Shown here: in pieces, positions 1-5,298 of the stretch
Numbering within the stretch: position 1 is the stretch's first letter
Layout of the letters: each line of letters starts with the position of its first letter
Assembly (NCBI GenBank): GCA_013286075.1
Contig: JABDGJ010000032.1
Span: forward strand, 1-9,638
Source of the DNA: Chlamydiota bacterium
GTDB taxonomy: Bacteria > Chlamydiota > Chlamydiia > Chlamydiales > Parachlamydiaceae
Reading direction: 5' to 3'
Length of the DNA stretch: 9,638 bases
The notes under the pieces: generated by a model
Databases searched by the model: none
What the model was told of the DNA's origin: nothing
The model's input: the letters and a program-made list of their open reading frames with translations, nothing else
Made by a program: the position numbers and the translations under genes

Positions 1-1
1 C

Positions 2-367
2 AAAAAGACCTCTACAGCTAAAAAACGACCAGCTTCTTCTACGAGAAAAAAGACAAGCTCAGCTAGAAAATCTACAGCTTCAAGAGCAAGCGCAGGAAAA
101 CGAAAAGTGACTACAAGACGCGCTGCCGCAAAAAGAAAAACTAGCTCTAGAGTAAAAGCGACTGCGAAAAAATCTTCTGTTAGAAGAAAAGCTTCTCATT
201 CACACGCCAAGAAAGCGAAAAAAAGTTCTAAAAGAACTGTGAGTAGAAGTGCAAAAAGATTTGCTGTTACTCGTTCAAAAGGAAAAAAAACGGCAAAAAG
301 AAGATCGGCAAAAAGAAAGCATAAATCTTCTAAGAAGCACTTATTAGGTTCATTATTTTCTTTTTAA
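2..367 (+). CDS. hctB: Histone H1-like nucleoid protein, HctB (Hc2) type, 5'-truncated
   Basis: The frame is open from base 2 to the TAA at 365-367, so the gene begins outside the window and 121 C-terminal residues are visible. They are almost only Lys, Arg, Ser, Ala and Thr, in loose short repeats such as AKKR, RKKTSSA, SAKRK and KKSSKR, with no acidic residue. This is the composition of the chlamydial late-cycle histone-like proteins that condense DNA in elementary bodies. The mixture of Arg with Lys fits Hc2/HctB better than Hc1/HctA, whose conserved non-basic N-terminal domain would lie upstream if present. The GTG at 107 is only an internal valine codon. The last eight residues, LLGSLFSF, are hydrophobic and contrast with the rest. 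The gene converges on the transporter downstream, with a hairpin between the stops. The assignment rests on composition, so another basic DNA- or RNA-binding protein is possible. Confidence 0.7.
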   Translation, partial: KKTSTAKKRPASSTRKKTSSARKSTASRASAGKRKVTTRRAAAKRKTSSRVKATAKKSSVRRKASHSHAKKAKKSSKRTVSRSAKRFAVTRSKGKKTAKRRSAKRKHKSSKKHLLGSLFSF

Positions 368-396
368 GAGAAGAAACCAATGACTCTCTTTAGATT

Positions 397-437
397 TAAG
401 ACCGCTTTATGCAATATCTATTGCATAGACGGTCTTA
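397..437. terminator. Long hairpin between convergent genes, probable bidirectional terminator
   Basis: The arms TAAGACCG (397-404) and CGGTCTTA (430-437) pair perfectly. The inner arms TGCAATA and TATTGCA pair around a two-base loop, with a small asymmetric bulge between the two stem blocks. The hairpin starts 30 bases after the hctB stop and contains the transporter's stop codon (407-409). The plus-strand product is followed only by ATTTGC and the minus-strand product by AAATCT, so the U-tract is weak both ways. Position and stem length favour termination of both converging transcripts. An mRNA 3'-end stabiliser is the alternative. Confidence 0.55.
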
Positions 438-1657
438 TTTGCATAATAAATCATTGCAAATAAAGACATTAAGGAAGCTAATACCAAAATAATTTTCGAA
501 GAAACCATCAATAAAACTCCTCCACATAAACAAATCACTGCATCTCCTAGTACCCGCAAAGATATTTGAACCCCCATGACTTCTCCTTGGATATTGCCTG
601 CCACTGTATTGGAAATATTGACAGTGAGTAAGGTGACGGCCAATCCAATCATAAAACCGCTGAAGCAAAAAAGAAACATCATCCAGGAGATAGAGTTGGT
701 AAATAGCATGACCGCAAGAAAAAAAGCAAAGCCTCCTATAGAGGAAATAATGATTTTTCGATTTGAAAAGTATGGTGAGATAAGTGTTGGAAGCCATCCA
801 TTTCCAACGGCTAAAGCGAGACATAATAAGCCATTGTATAGAATGAGTTCCCTAGGGGAAAGACCCCATTTTACTGTAAGATAGACTGGACCGAATTCGT
901 AAAAAATATCAACAGCCAAAGTAAAACAGGTAGAAACAATGAGGAGAAATTGCAAATGTTTATTCAAAAAGAGGGTTTTCAACCGTTTGAACAAATTGAT
1001 TCTTTCAACAAATGATTTCTTATGAATGATCGCATGGGGGGTAGGGCTCATATCGAGCATCGTCGTAGAAAGAAGAGAAAGAAATAAAAAAAGAATCGCA
1101 GTCAAGTAGAAGGGAGAAGAGGCAGTCAATCCTTCGAAGAGATCTTTTTCTGTCATAAGACCTCCCAATAAAGGACCCAAAAGAAAAGCAATGGAGGCCA
1201 CCGCATTGATCTTTCCAAAAGTTCTATGTTTAGAGATAGTAGTAATATCGGCTGCTATCGCCCGAGCAATGGCAATATTTCCTTCCATAAGGCCCGCGAT
1301 AAATCGACTCGCGATGAGCAGTGTCAAATATTCCGATGCAATGGCCATTCCAGACAAGAAATTTGCAAAGCTTGCTACGAGCAAACTAGTAGACAAGAGC
1401 TTTTTTCTTCCATAATCATCAGAAAGAGACCCGAGAATGGGAGACCCGAGGAATTGACCTAAAGGATAAGCTGCTAAGGTAATTCCGAGAAACAAGGCGC
1501 GACTCCCGTCTCCCCAAGCAGCTGGGAGAATTGAATACCCTTTATTCAAAAAAAGAGCTGGAAAAATCAAGTAAGGCATGGAAATGCCTACAAAACCGAA
1601 AAAGACGATCAGTAAAACAATCCAAAATTGCCTTTTTTGCCTTTGCCGTTCATTCAT
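407..1657 (-). CDS. MFS transporter, DHA1 (TetA-like) drug/H+ antiporter family
   Basis: This 416-residue polytopic inner-membrane protein has the usual length and roughly 12 hydrophobic segments, with a basic loop near residues 201-232 joining the two halves. The loop after TM2 carries MFS motif A as GSLSDDYGRKK (76-86). A motif-B-like RFIAGLMEGN follows (118-127), then GPLLGG (161-166), matching antiporter motif C in TM5. This pattern fits proton-driven efflux of a small molecule; the substrate cannot be read from the sequence. I chose the ATG at 1657, just before the charged MNERQRQKRQ and TM1. A TTG at 1687 would add ten residues in the same frame. Neither has a clear Shine-Dalgarno sequence. 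The gene lies 91 bp downstream of nagZ on the same strand with no terminator between, so partial co-transcription is possible. Confidence 0.87.
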   Translation of the reverse strand: MNERQRQKRQFWIVLLIVFFGFVGISMPYLIFPALFLNKGYSILPAAWGDGSRALFLGITLAAYPLGQFLGSPILGSLSDDYGRKKLLSTSLLVASFANFLSGMAIASEYLTLLIASRFIAGLMEGNIAIARAIAADITTISKHRTFGKINAVASIAFLLGPLLGGLMTEKDLFEGLTASSPFYLTAILFLFLSLLSTTMLDMSPTPHAIIHKKSFVERINLFKRLKTLFLNKHLQFLLIVSTCFTLAVDIFYEFGPVYLTVKWGLSPRELILYNGLLCLALAVGNGWLPTLISPYFSNRKIIISSIGGFAFFLAVMLFTNSISWMMFLFCFSGFMIGLAVTLLTVNISNTVAGNIQGEVMGVQISLRVLGDAVICLCGGVLLMVSSKIILVLASLMSLFAMIYYANKTVYAIDIA

Positions 1658-1735
1658 AATTTTTTGTAATGATAGATTTACAAACAATTTCAGAATTATT
1701 TTGGACTGTTTTCGATTAAATGTCGACTTTTCTAA

Positions 1736-1765
1736 TATAAAAGTTTAATTAGGGTGTGTCGTCAA
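1736..1765 (-). promoter_or_regulatory. Weak candidate promoter for the MFS gene
   Basis: On the minus strand TTGACG (1760-1765) lies in the last codons of nagZ. It is followed after 18 bases by TTTATA (1736-1741), or after 20 bases by TATATT (1734-1739). A start near 1728 would give a leader of about 70 nt before the ATG at 1657. The -35 is good, but the spacing or the -10 is not ideal, so this is only a candidate. Confidence 0.3.
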
Positions 1766-3398
1766 TTGATAATAAACCTTTATTTAAGTGATCGCAAACA
1801 GCTTGAATCGAGACCGATGTAGGACTGAATGTTTTAAAAATAAAGTGGGCTGTAGGAAAAAGGGAGGCGTCTAATGGATCTCTCACAACAAAAAGAATAG
1901 TATGCTTTCCTATATCTAGTAATGATTGGATGAGAGTGATCTGCAAAGGACTTTTCCATGCATTGTAAGAGAAAATAATCAATACATCTGCTGTTTTGGC
2001 GTGTTGTTGCGCGGTTTCTATTTCATCTTGCGATGGGTGGAGAGTATGGAAAAAAATAGGATGGATGGATTTTCCGATTGTAAGAAGAGTGGTTTGATTG
2101 ATGGCATTTTGAAGCAATTGGGGAGCAAAAACGAAAATATTTTTTTCATGCAACGAAATAGTTGGATTTGATCCATTTTTGATGGTCTCTACAGCAAGAG
2201 AAGCTACTTTTCGGGCAAGTGCATTGTGAGCAGTTGTGTGAATCACTTCCGATAAATCATTTTGAATTGCGCTATTTTTGGAAGTTAAAAACCTATTTTT
2301 TAGATTGAGAATTCTTTCAACCGCTTGATTGACTCTTGCTTCGGGAATACGACCTGTTTTGACTGCCTGGACGAGAGAGCTGTGAATCCGTTGCACATCC
2401 GCAACTGTTAATTCAAAACCCGACCGTTCACCGATCAGAAGCTTTCCTCCCAATATCAAAATATCGCAACCAGCTTTCAATGCCTGAATTGCAGCTTCAT
2501 CTACCGTATGGCATTTTTTGACAACTCCTTCCATAACAAGGGAGTCAGCCACAATTACCCCTGTAAAGCCAATTTTTTCTCTTAAATAATGTAGGGTCTT
2601 TTCCGAAAGTGTGGAACAATTCTCGGCATCAAAAGCTGGGACGAGAATATGAGCCGTCATGATTGCATCGGCAAAAGAAGCAAGTCTTGCGAAGGGAAGT
2701 AGTTCGACTTGTTCCAGCACTTTTTTTGATTTATGAACAACTGGTAGATCTTCATGAGGATCGATTTCTACATCGCCATAACCTGGAAAATGTTTAAGCG
2801 TGGCAATTATTTTAGCTTTTTTGTAACCACTTAAAGCTTTTTCTCCAAAGGCTAGAACTGTTTCTGCATCCTCCCCAAAAGAACGGACTCCTATTACAGG
2901 ATTGCGAGGGTTGTTATTTATATCCACGACAGGGGCAAGGTTCATATTAATGCCCACAGCTTGGAGCTCTCTTCCCATAGCTAAAGCTGTATCTTCAGCC
3001 AACTGCGGATTAAAAGTTTCTCCTAATGCTTTATTTCCAGGAAAATTCGTAAAACCGTTCTGCAATCGAGCAACAACACCCCCCTCCTGGTCAGTTGCAA
3101 TGAGAAGCGGAATAGGATTTTGATTTGCCTCAGTCAATTTTTGAAGGCCAGTGCTTAAGATTTGTACTTGTTTGGGAGAATGAAGTCCGTTAGACCAATT
3201 ATAATAGATGATGCCACCCACTTTTGTTCTCTGAACAAGAGTTTTCGCATCCTCATTTACCTCTTCCCCGTTAAAATGAACCATGAGCAATTGGCCCACT
3301 TTTTCTTCTAAAGACATCTCTGCCAAAGAACCAAAGCAAGAAAAAGAAAAAATGAAAAAAAGAAGTAAAAAAGATCTATAATATATGAGTAAGTTCAT
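1749..3398 (-). CDS. nagZ: NagZ-type beta-N-acetylhexosaminidase, glycoside hydrolase family 3, with signal peptide and C-terminal domain
   Basis: This 549-residue enzyme is expected to release terminal beta-N-acetylglucosamine from muropeptides or similar glycans. Residues 1-26 look like a signal peptide: one Arg, a long LLLFFIF core, then SLA before Glu27, a plausible signal peptidase I site. The GH3 barrel covers about 28-370: ATDQEGG at 101-107, KHFPG at 202-206, the Asp213-x-His215 pair that acts as acid/base in NagZ enzymes, MTAH at 247-250, and ADSLVMEG at 284-291 with Asp285 in the nucleophile position. The usual KHFPGHGD reads KHFPGYGD (Tyr207). Residues from about 400 form a second alpha/beta domain, as in the longer, exported Bacillus-type NagZ; the short Gram-negative NagZ is cytoplasmic and lacks it. 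The ATG has AGGA about nine bases upstream. Export suggests action on periplasmic peptidoglycan or host glycans; that is inference. Confidence 0.88.
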   Translation of the reverse strand: MNLLIYYRSFLLLFFIFSFSCFGSLAEMSLEEKVGQLLMVHFNGEEVNEDAKTLVQRTKVGGIIYYNWSNGLHSPKQVQILSTGLQKLTEANQNPIPLLIATDQEGGVVARLQNGFTNFPGNKALGETFNPQLAEDTALAMGRELQAVGINMNLAPVVDINNNPRNPVIGVRSFGEDAETVLAFGEKALSGYKKAKIIATLKHFPGYGDVEIDPHEDLPVVHKSKKVLEQVELLPFARLASFADAIMTAHILVPAFDAENCSTLSEKTLHYLREKIGFTGVIVADSLVMEGVVKKCHTVDEAAIQALKAGCDILILGGKLLIGERSGFELTVADVQRIHSSLVQAVKTGRIPEARVNQAVERILNLKNRFLTSKNSAIQNDLSEVIHTTAHNALARKVASLAVETIKNGSNPTISLHEKNIFVFAPQLLQNAINQTTLLTIGKSIHPIFFHTLHPSQDEIETAQQHAKTADVLIIFSYNAWKSPLQITLIQSLLDIGKHTILFVVRDPLDASLFPTAHFIFKTFSPTSVSIQAVCDHLNKGLLSIDDTP

Positions 3399-3433
3399 GA
3401 TGCCTGTTCCTAAACATGTTATTGGTCATCGGT

Positions 3434-3462
3434 ATAATAGACCTCTTTGAGGATGGTTTCAA
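3434..3462 (-). promoter_or_regulatory. Sigma70-type promoter of nagZ
   Basis: On the minus strand TTGAAA (3457-3462) and TATTAT (3434-3439) are separated by exactly 17 bases. The predicted start near 3427 leaves a leader of about 30 nt before the nagZ ATG at 3398, with AGGA in place for ribosome binding. Chlamydial sigma66 uses the same consensus. Confidence 0.6.
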
Positions 3463-3619
3463 CTTTATACATGAGATTTTATCTTATTCTTTTATATTGG
3501 GTAGATTTTGTAGCTTCATGGCTAGCGTTTAGCTTGGTTTTTACTTCAAAGCAATGATTGATTTTCGCTAAAATCGAAAAAAATAATTAGCACATTCAGT
3601 TTAAAATTAACAATGGTAG

Positions 3620-3652
3620 CTGTGCAGTTTTTTTATGCATAGTACTGCACAG
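3620..3652. repeat. Inverted repeat CTGTGCAGT / ACTGCACAG
   Basis: The arms at 3620-3628 and 3644-3652 are perfect nine-base complements. The 15-base loop is a T-run followed by the palindrome TATGCATA. No T-run follows the stem on either strand, so it does not read as a simple terminator. The loop motif ATGCATAG recurs 23 bases later at 3658-3665. Function unknown; a protein-binding site is possible. Confidence 0.6.
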
Positions 3653-3694
3653 TAAAAATGCATAGCTGCGTTAAGAGAAAAAACTTTTTGCATC

Positions 3695-3717
3695 ACCCAC
3701 CACCTATCCACCACCCA
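3695..3717 (-). repeat. Perfect 23-base mirror repeat, G-rich on the minus strand
   Basis: The sequence reads the same forwards and backwards on one strand. ACCCACCACC and its reversal CCACCACCCA flank a central TAT at 3705-3707. The minus strand is made of short G-runs (GGG, GG, GG, GG, GG, GGG) separated by T or ATA, suitable for a two-quartet G-quadruplex. It lies 13 bases past the tRNA-Pro terminator in the direction of tRNA transcription. Confidence 0.6.
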
Positions 3718-3729
3718 GGCTAAAATACA

Positions 3730-3756
3730 CAAAAGGCAATCTCATTGAGATTGCCC
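3730..3756 (-). terminator. Rho-independent terminator of tRNA-Pro
   Basis: On the minus strand GGCAATCTC and GAGATTGCC form a nine-base perfect stem (3747-3755 with 3735-3743) around a three-base loop. TTTTGTGTATTTT follows. It begins 24 bases past the tRNA 3' end, the expected place for a single-gene tRNA unit. Confidence 0.78.
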
Positions 3757-3778
3757 TTAAGTGATTGAAAGAAAAGAA

Positions 3779-3853
3779 TCTGGGTGAAAGGATTTGAACC
3801 TTCGACCCCTTGCACCCCATGCAAGTGCGCTAGCCAAGCTGCGCTACACCCAG
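3779..3853 (-). tRNA. tRNA-Pro (anticodon GGG)
   Basis: The full cloverleaf can be drawn. The seven-base acceptor stem CTGGGTG/CACCCAG has the C1-G72 pair and A73 discriminator usual for bacterial tRNA-Pro. The D stem is GCGC/GCGC, and the anticodon stem CTTGC/GCAAG carries the loop ATGGGGT with GGG at positions 34-36. The variable loop is GGGTC, and the T arm GAAGG-TTCAAAT-CCTTT has one G-T pair. The length is 75 nt with the discriminator. CCA is not encoded and must be added by the nucleotidyltransferase. GGG reads CCC and CCU codons. The gene is flanked by its own terminator and a probable promoter, so it is likely monocistronic. Confidence 0.95.
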
Positions 3854-3888
3854 ATAAGAGTAGAAATGCTGTTTTTAAAGAATAAGAT

Positions 3889-3915
3889 TCTATAAGACTC
3901 ATTCGTTATCGTCAA
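3889..3915 (-). promoter_or_regulatory. Probable promoter of tRNA-Pro
   Basis: On the minus strand TTGACG (3910-3915) precedes TATAGA (3889-3894) with a 15-base spacer, shorter than the ideal 17. The start would fall near 3882, about 28 bases before the mature tRNA 5' end. The hexamers are good and the spacer lowers confidence. Confidence 0.45.
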
Positions 3916-4169
3916 TCTTCTCTTACATTGTTGGTTCTTTGATCATATCTCATCCTAGGATGTTTATAAGCCATTGATTTTTGTTGATTGCTGGTCAGTG
4001 TGAACAAGATATAGTCAAGCTATAAACAAATTACTAACAAAGGAATTTTTATTTTGGTTGATTTTTTTTTAAGCAAATAGACCTTACAGGTTGTTTTAGA
4101 GGCGTGAGGAACTATGTTAAGAATAATAAAAAACAAAAATCAAGAAAGTTATAAACAATTCCACAGTCC

Positions 4170-4212
4170 CTGAAGAAGAAGATATAAAAATAAATAACTT
4201 CTTCTTCTTCAG
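4170..4212. repeat. Inverted repeat CTGAAGAAGAAG / CTTCTTCTTCAG
   Basis: The twelve-base arms at 4170-4181 and 4201-4212 are perfect complements around a 19-base AT-only loop that ends in an extra CTT, so the pairing can slip by one trinucleotide. It lies about 90 bases past the stop of the 132-codon gene on the minus strand. No T-run follows, so a factor-dependent 3' end or a stabiliser fits better than an intrinsic terminator. Confidence 0.6.
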
Positions 4213-4244
4213 ACATTGGGGAAATAACAAAACATTGGCTGGAT

Positions 4245-4260
4245 TTTCAACATGTTGAAA
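4245..4260. promoter_or_regulatory. 16-base perfect palindrome TTTCAACATGTTGAAA
   Basis: The dyad is perfect with no spacer, as in binding sites of dimeric regulators. It lies 43 bases downstream of the 132-codon gene's stop, not in front of any recognised start, so a regulatory role is only a guess. Confidence 0.35.
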
Positions 4261-4302
4261 TATTTTGGAGGCACTCTCTAAGATGAGTAGCAAATGTGTG
4301 AT

Positions 4303-4701
4303 TTAAGACCGAACGTAAACTAAATCGTTTTTATCTTGATCATCTAAATACTTTCGCCACTGCTCTGCGATAGCGCCAAAGTCTTCGATGATTTTTGTGA
4401 AATTAGACTGGGTCAGTTGTTTGATTTGACCTAAATATTGGAGCTGAATTTGGTAATGTTGTTCATCTACGCTAAGCGAGGTAGATAAAGGAGAATGAGA
4501 AAAAGGAGACTTCCGAGACAAGGAACTCCTTACACTTGGGGGGATGTAATTTAAACCTTCATAAACAAGAGTTGTTAAACAAAATTTTGCGTTATTATCT
4601 GTTAAATGCACCATAATTTCTGAATTGCGATAAGGAATACTCACTGTATTAGCTATTGTTAATTGGCTGAATATTTTTTTAAGATCTTTTTCAATTAACA
4701 T
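4303..4701 (-). CDS. Hypothetical protein, 132 residues
   Basis: I do not recognise this protein. The ATG at 4701 has a strong ribosome site, AAGGA, about six bases upstream, which supports a real gene. It has no signal peptide or membrane segment. The N-terminal 55 residues look like a helix followed by strands (NTVSIPY, EIMVHLT, KFCLTTLVYE). A Ser/Pro-rich stretch follows (about 55-78: SVRSSLSRKSPFSHSPLSTS). The C-terminal 50 residues are predominantly helical and charged, with FGAIAEQWRKYL at about 109-120. Small size, a mixed fold and a helix with Trp near the C-terminus are compatible with a type III secretion class I chaperone, but this is a weak analogy. It follows the 58-residue gene by 45 bp on the same strand, and the two may be one transcript. 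Confidence 0.72.
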   Translation of the reverse strand: MLIEKDLKKIFSQLTIANTVSIPYRNSEIMVHLTDNNAKFCLTTLVYEGLNYIPPSVRSSLSRKSPFSHSPLSTSLSVDEQHYQIQLQYLGQIKQLTQSNFTKIIEDFGAIAEQWRKYLDDQDKNDLVYVRS

Positions 4702-4746
4702 AATTTCCTTAAATCATATCCTAATACTATTATATAAAATTAACTG

Positions 4747-4923
4747 TTAACGAAGAAATGAATTTTTTATAAAGATACTGTATTCTTTATCGTGCATTCT
4801 CTCCTTTATAGACCCAGAGACGGATGCATTTTCATGAGAAAATTGTAATTGCAAATTATGATCAATATACGGCTTCAGCAGTCTTTTGATTTGTTTTACT
4901 TTATCTTGGTGCTCAAAGGACAT
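4747..4923 (-). CDS. Small hypothetical protein, 58 residues
   Basis: I do not recognise this protein. The frame begins with ATG at 4923 and ends with TAA at 4747-4749. AAAGGA lies seven bases before the start, and an in-frame stop (4942-4944) lies just upstream, so the start is well defined. The product opens with a charged helix-like stretch (MSFEHQDKVKQIKRLLKPY) and continues with alternating polar and hydrophobic residues (LQLQFSHENASVSGSI, then DKEYSIFIKNSFLR). It has no membrane segment. It sits 45 bp upstream of the 132-residue gene on the same strand, so they may act together. A gene this short could be a chance frame, but the ribosome site and tandem position argue otherwise. Confidence 0.5.
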   Translation of the reverse strand: MSFEHQDKVKQIKRLLKPYIDHNLQLQFSHENASVSGSIKERMHDKEYSIFIKNSFLR

Positions 4924-4980
4924 GGGGTAATCCTTTTGTTTTCATAAATCTGTCTGTCGATTGCTAATGGCTTAGATTCG

Positions 4981-5001
4981 AATTGTTTTCCCCCTAGGAG
5001 A
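4981..5001. repeat. Direct repeat copy 1, core CCCTAGGAGA
   Basis: This copy matches 19 of 21 bases with the copy at 5101-5121. The two differ at the fifth base (G here, A there) and the eleventh (C here, T there). The core holds the palindrome CCTAGG. Confidence 0.6.
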
Positions 5002-5100
5002 GCCTGCAATCTTCTAAGGAGAAAATATCTCGGATATAGGCCACTATGATTGTAGCTGCCTTTAATCCTATTTGTAATAGGGCGGTTTATTGGGAGCAAG

Positions 5101-5121
5101 AATTATTTTCTCCCTAGGAGA
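5101..5121. repeat. Direct repeat copy 2, core CCCTAGGAGA
   Basis: Second copy of the 21-base repeat, exactly 120 bp after the first. The sequence between the copies does not itself repeat, so this is not a simple tandem array. Confidence 0.6.
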
Positions 5122-5190
5122 TAGTCTCTAAATAGACCTCTTTTCGAAATTCCAAAGGGTTATATTTCATTTGTTTGTAGACTTCTAGTA

Positions 5191-5267
5191 AATATCTACC
5201 ACAGAGCCCACAGAGATCACAGAGAGAGAAATTTTAAAACTCCTCTGTGATCTCTGTGGTAGATATT
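5191..5267. repeat. Long inverted repeat of the 'ccacagag' type
   Basis: The 25-base right arm (5243-5267) is fully complementary to the left arm (5191-5206 joined to 5216-5224). The left arm carries a nine-base insertion, CCCACAGAG (5207-5215), that looks like a slippage duplication of its own ACAGAG unit. In the alternative register 5208-5224 pairs with 5243-5259 as 17 contiguous pairs around an 18-base AT-rich loop. It begins 31 bases past the ung stop in the direction of transcription. No T-run follows, so it may be a 3'-end stabiliser or a dispersed repeat, not an intrinsic terminator. Confidence 0.8.
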
Positions 5268-5298
5268 GTTCTTGTCATGCAAAACACCCTCTAATGGC

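Larger units (their letters stand above)
3463..3729. other. Gene-free AT-rich spacer between the nagZ promoter and tRNA-Pro
   Basis: I find no open frame with a start and ribosome site on either strand. The stretch holds a nine-base inverted repeat (3620-3652), a duplicated ATGCATAG (3635-3642 and 3658-3665) and a C/A-rich perfect mirror repeat (3695-3717). The part before 3600 shows only AT-rich sequence and a six-base hairpin, GATTTT/AAAATC. Confidence 0.6.
3916..4302. other. Gene-free AT-rich spacer
   Basis: Both strands are full of stops. The one start with a plausible ribosome site (GGAGG before the ATG at 4283, +) runs only seven codons. The stretch contains a 12-base inverted repeat (4170-4212) and a 16-base palindrome (4245-4260). 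I see no RNA gene. Confidence 0.6.
4924..5298. other. Repeat-bearing spacer upstream of the small genes and downstream of ung
   Basis: I see no convincing gene here. It holds two near-identical 21-base direct repeats 120 bp apart, a short CCTATT/AATAGG hairpin between them, and a long imperfect inverted repeat (5191-5267). A TTG-started 67-codon frame at 4896-5099 (-) crosses one direct repeat and the start of the 58-residue gene, and has no ribosome site. The block could be a decayed small mobile element, but I find no transposase motif. Confidence 0.5.

Noticed and set aside
107..367. GTG at 107 as the start of the histone-like gene
   Set aside because: The frame is open upstream to base 2 with the same basic composition, so the valine is internal and the gene is truncated by the window edge.
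435..1462. Open frames opposite or out of phase with the MFS gene (435-824, 576-884, 1191-1415, 1226-1462)
   Set aside because: They lie wholly inside a transporter with clear motifs and have no independent support.
1926..3123. Plus-strand frames inside nagZ (1926-2171, 2902-3123)
   Set aside because: They are antisense shadows of a conserved GH3 enzyme.
3336..3350. Lipoprotein signal at Cys21 of NagZ
   Set aside because: The residues before the cysteine (FSFS) lack the Leu at -3, and a signal peptidase I site (SLA) fits better. A lipoprotein is not excluded.
3711..3853. Attachment site or integrated element at tRNA-Pro
   Set aside because: The only nearby copy of the tRNA end is about eight bases (CTGGGTGG), and there is no integrase in the window.
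3720..3902. 60-codon minus-strand open frame across the tRNA gene
   Set aside because: It is the tRNA-Pro sequence read as protein (the GVEGSNPFTQ signature is typical of translated T arms) and it has no ribosome site.
4283..4306. Seven-codon plus-strand peptide with GGAGG upstream
   Set aside because: It is too short, the spacing is long, and it runs into the end of the opposing gene.
4896..5099. 67-codon minus-strand frame with a TTG start
   Set aside because: It has no ribosome site, spans one of the direct repeats and overlaps the better supported 58-codon gene in another frame.
3437..5144. Shared 13-mer AATAGACCTCTTT near 3437 and 5132 as insertion-sequence ends
   Set aside because: A 13-base match is expected about once by chance in an AT-rich window of this size, and no transposase lies between.
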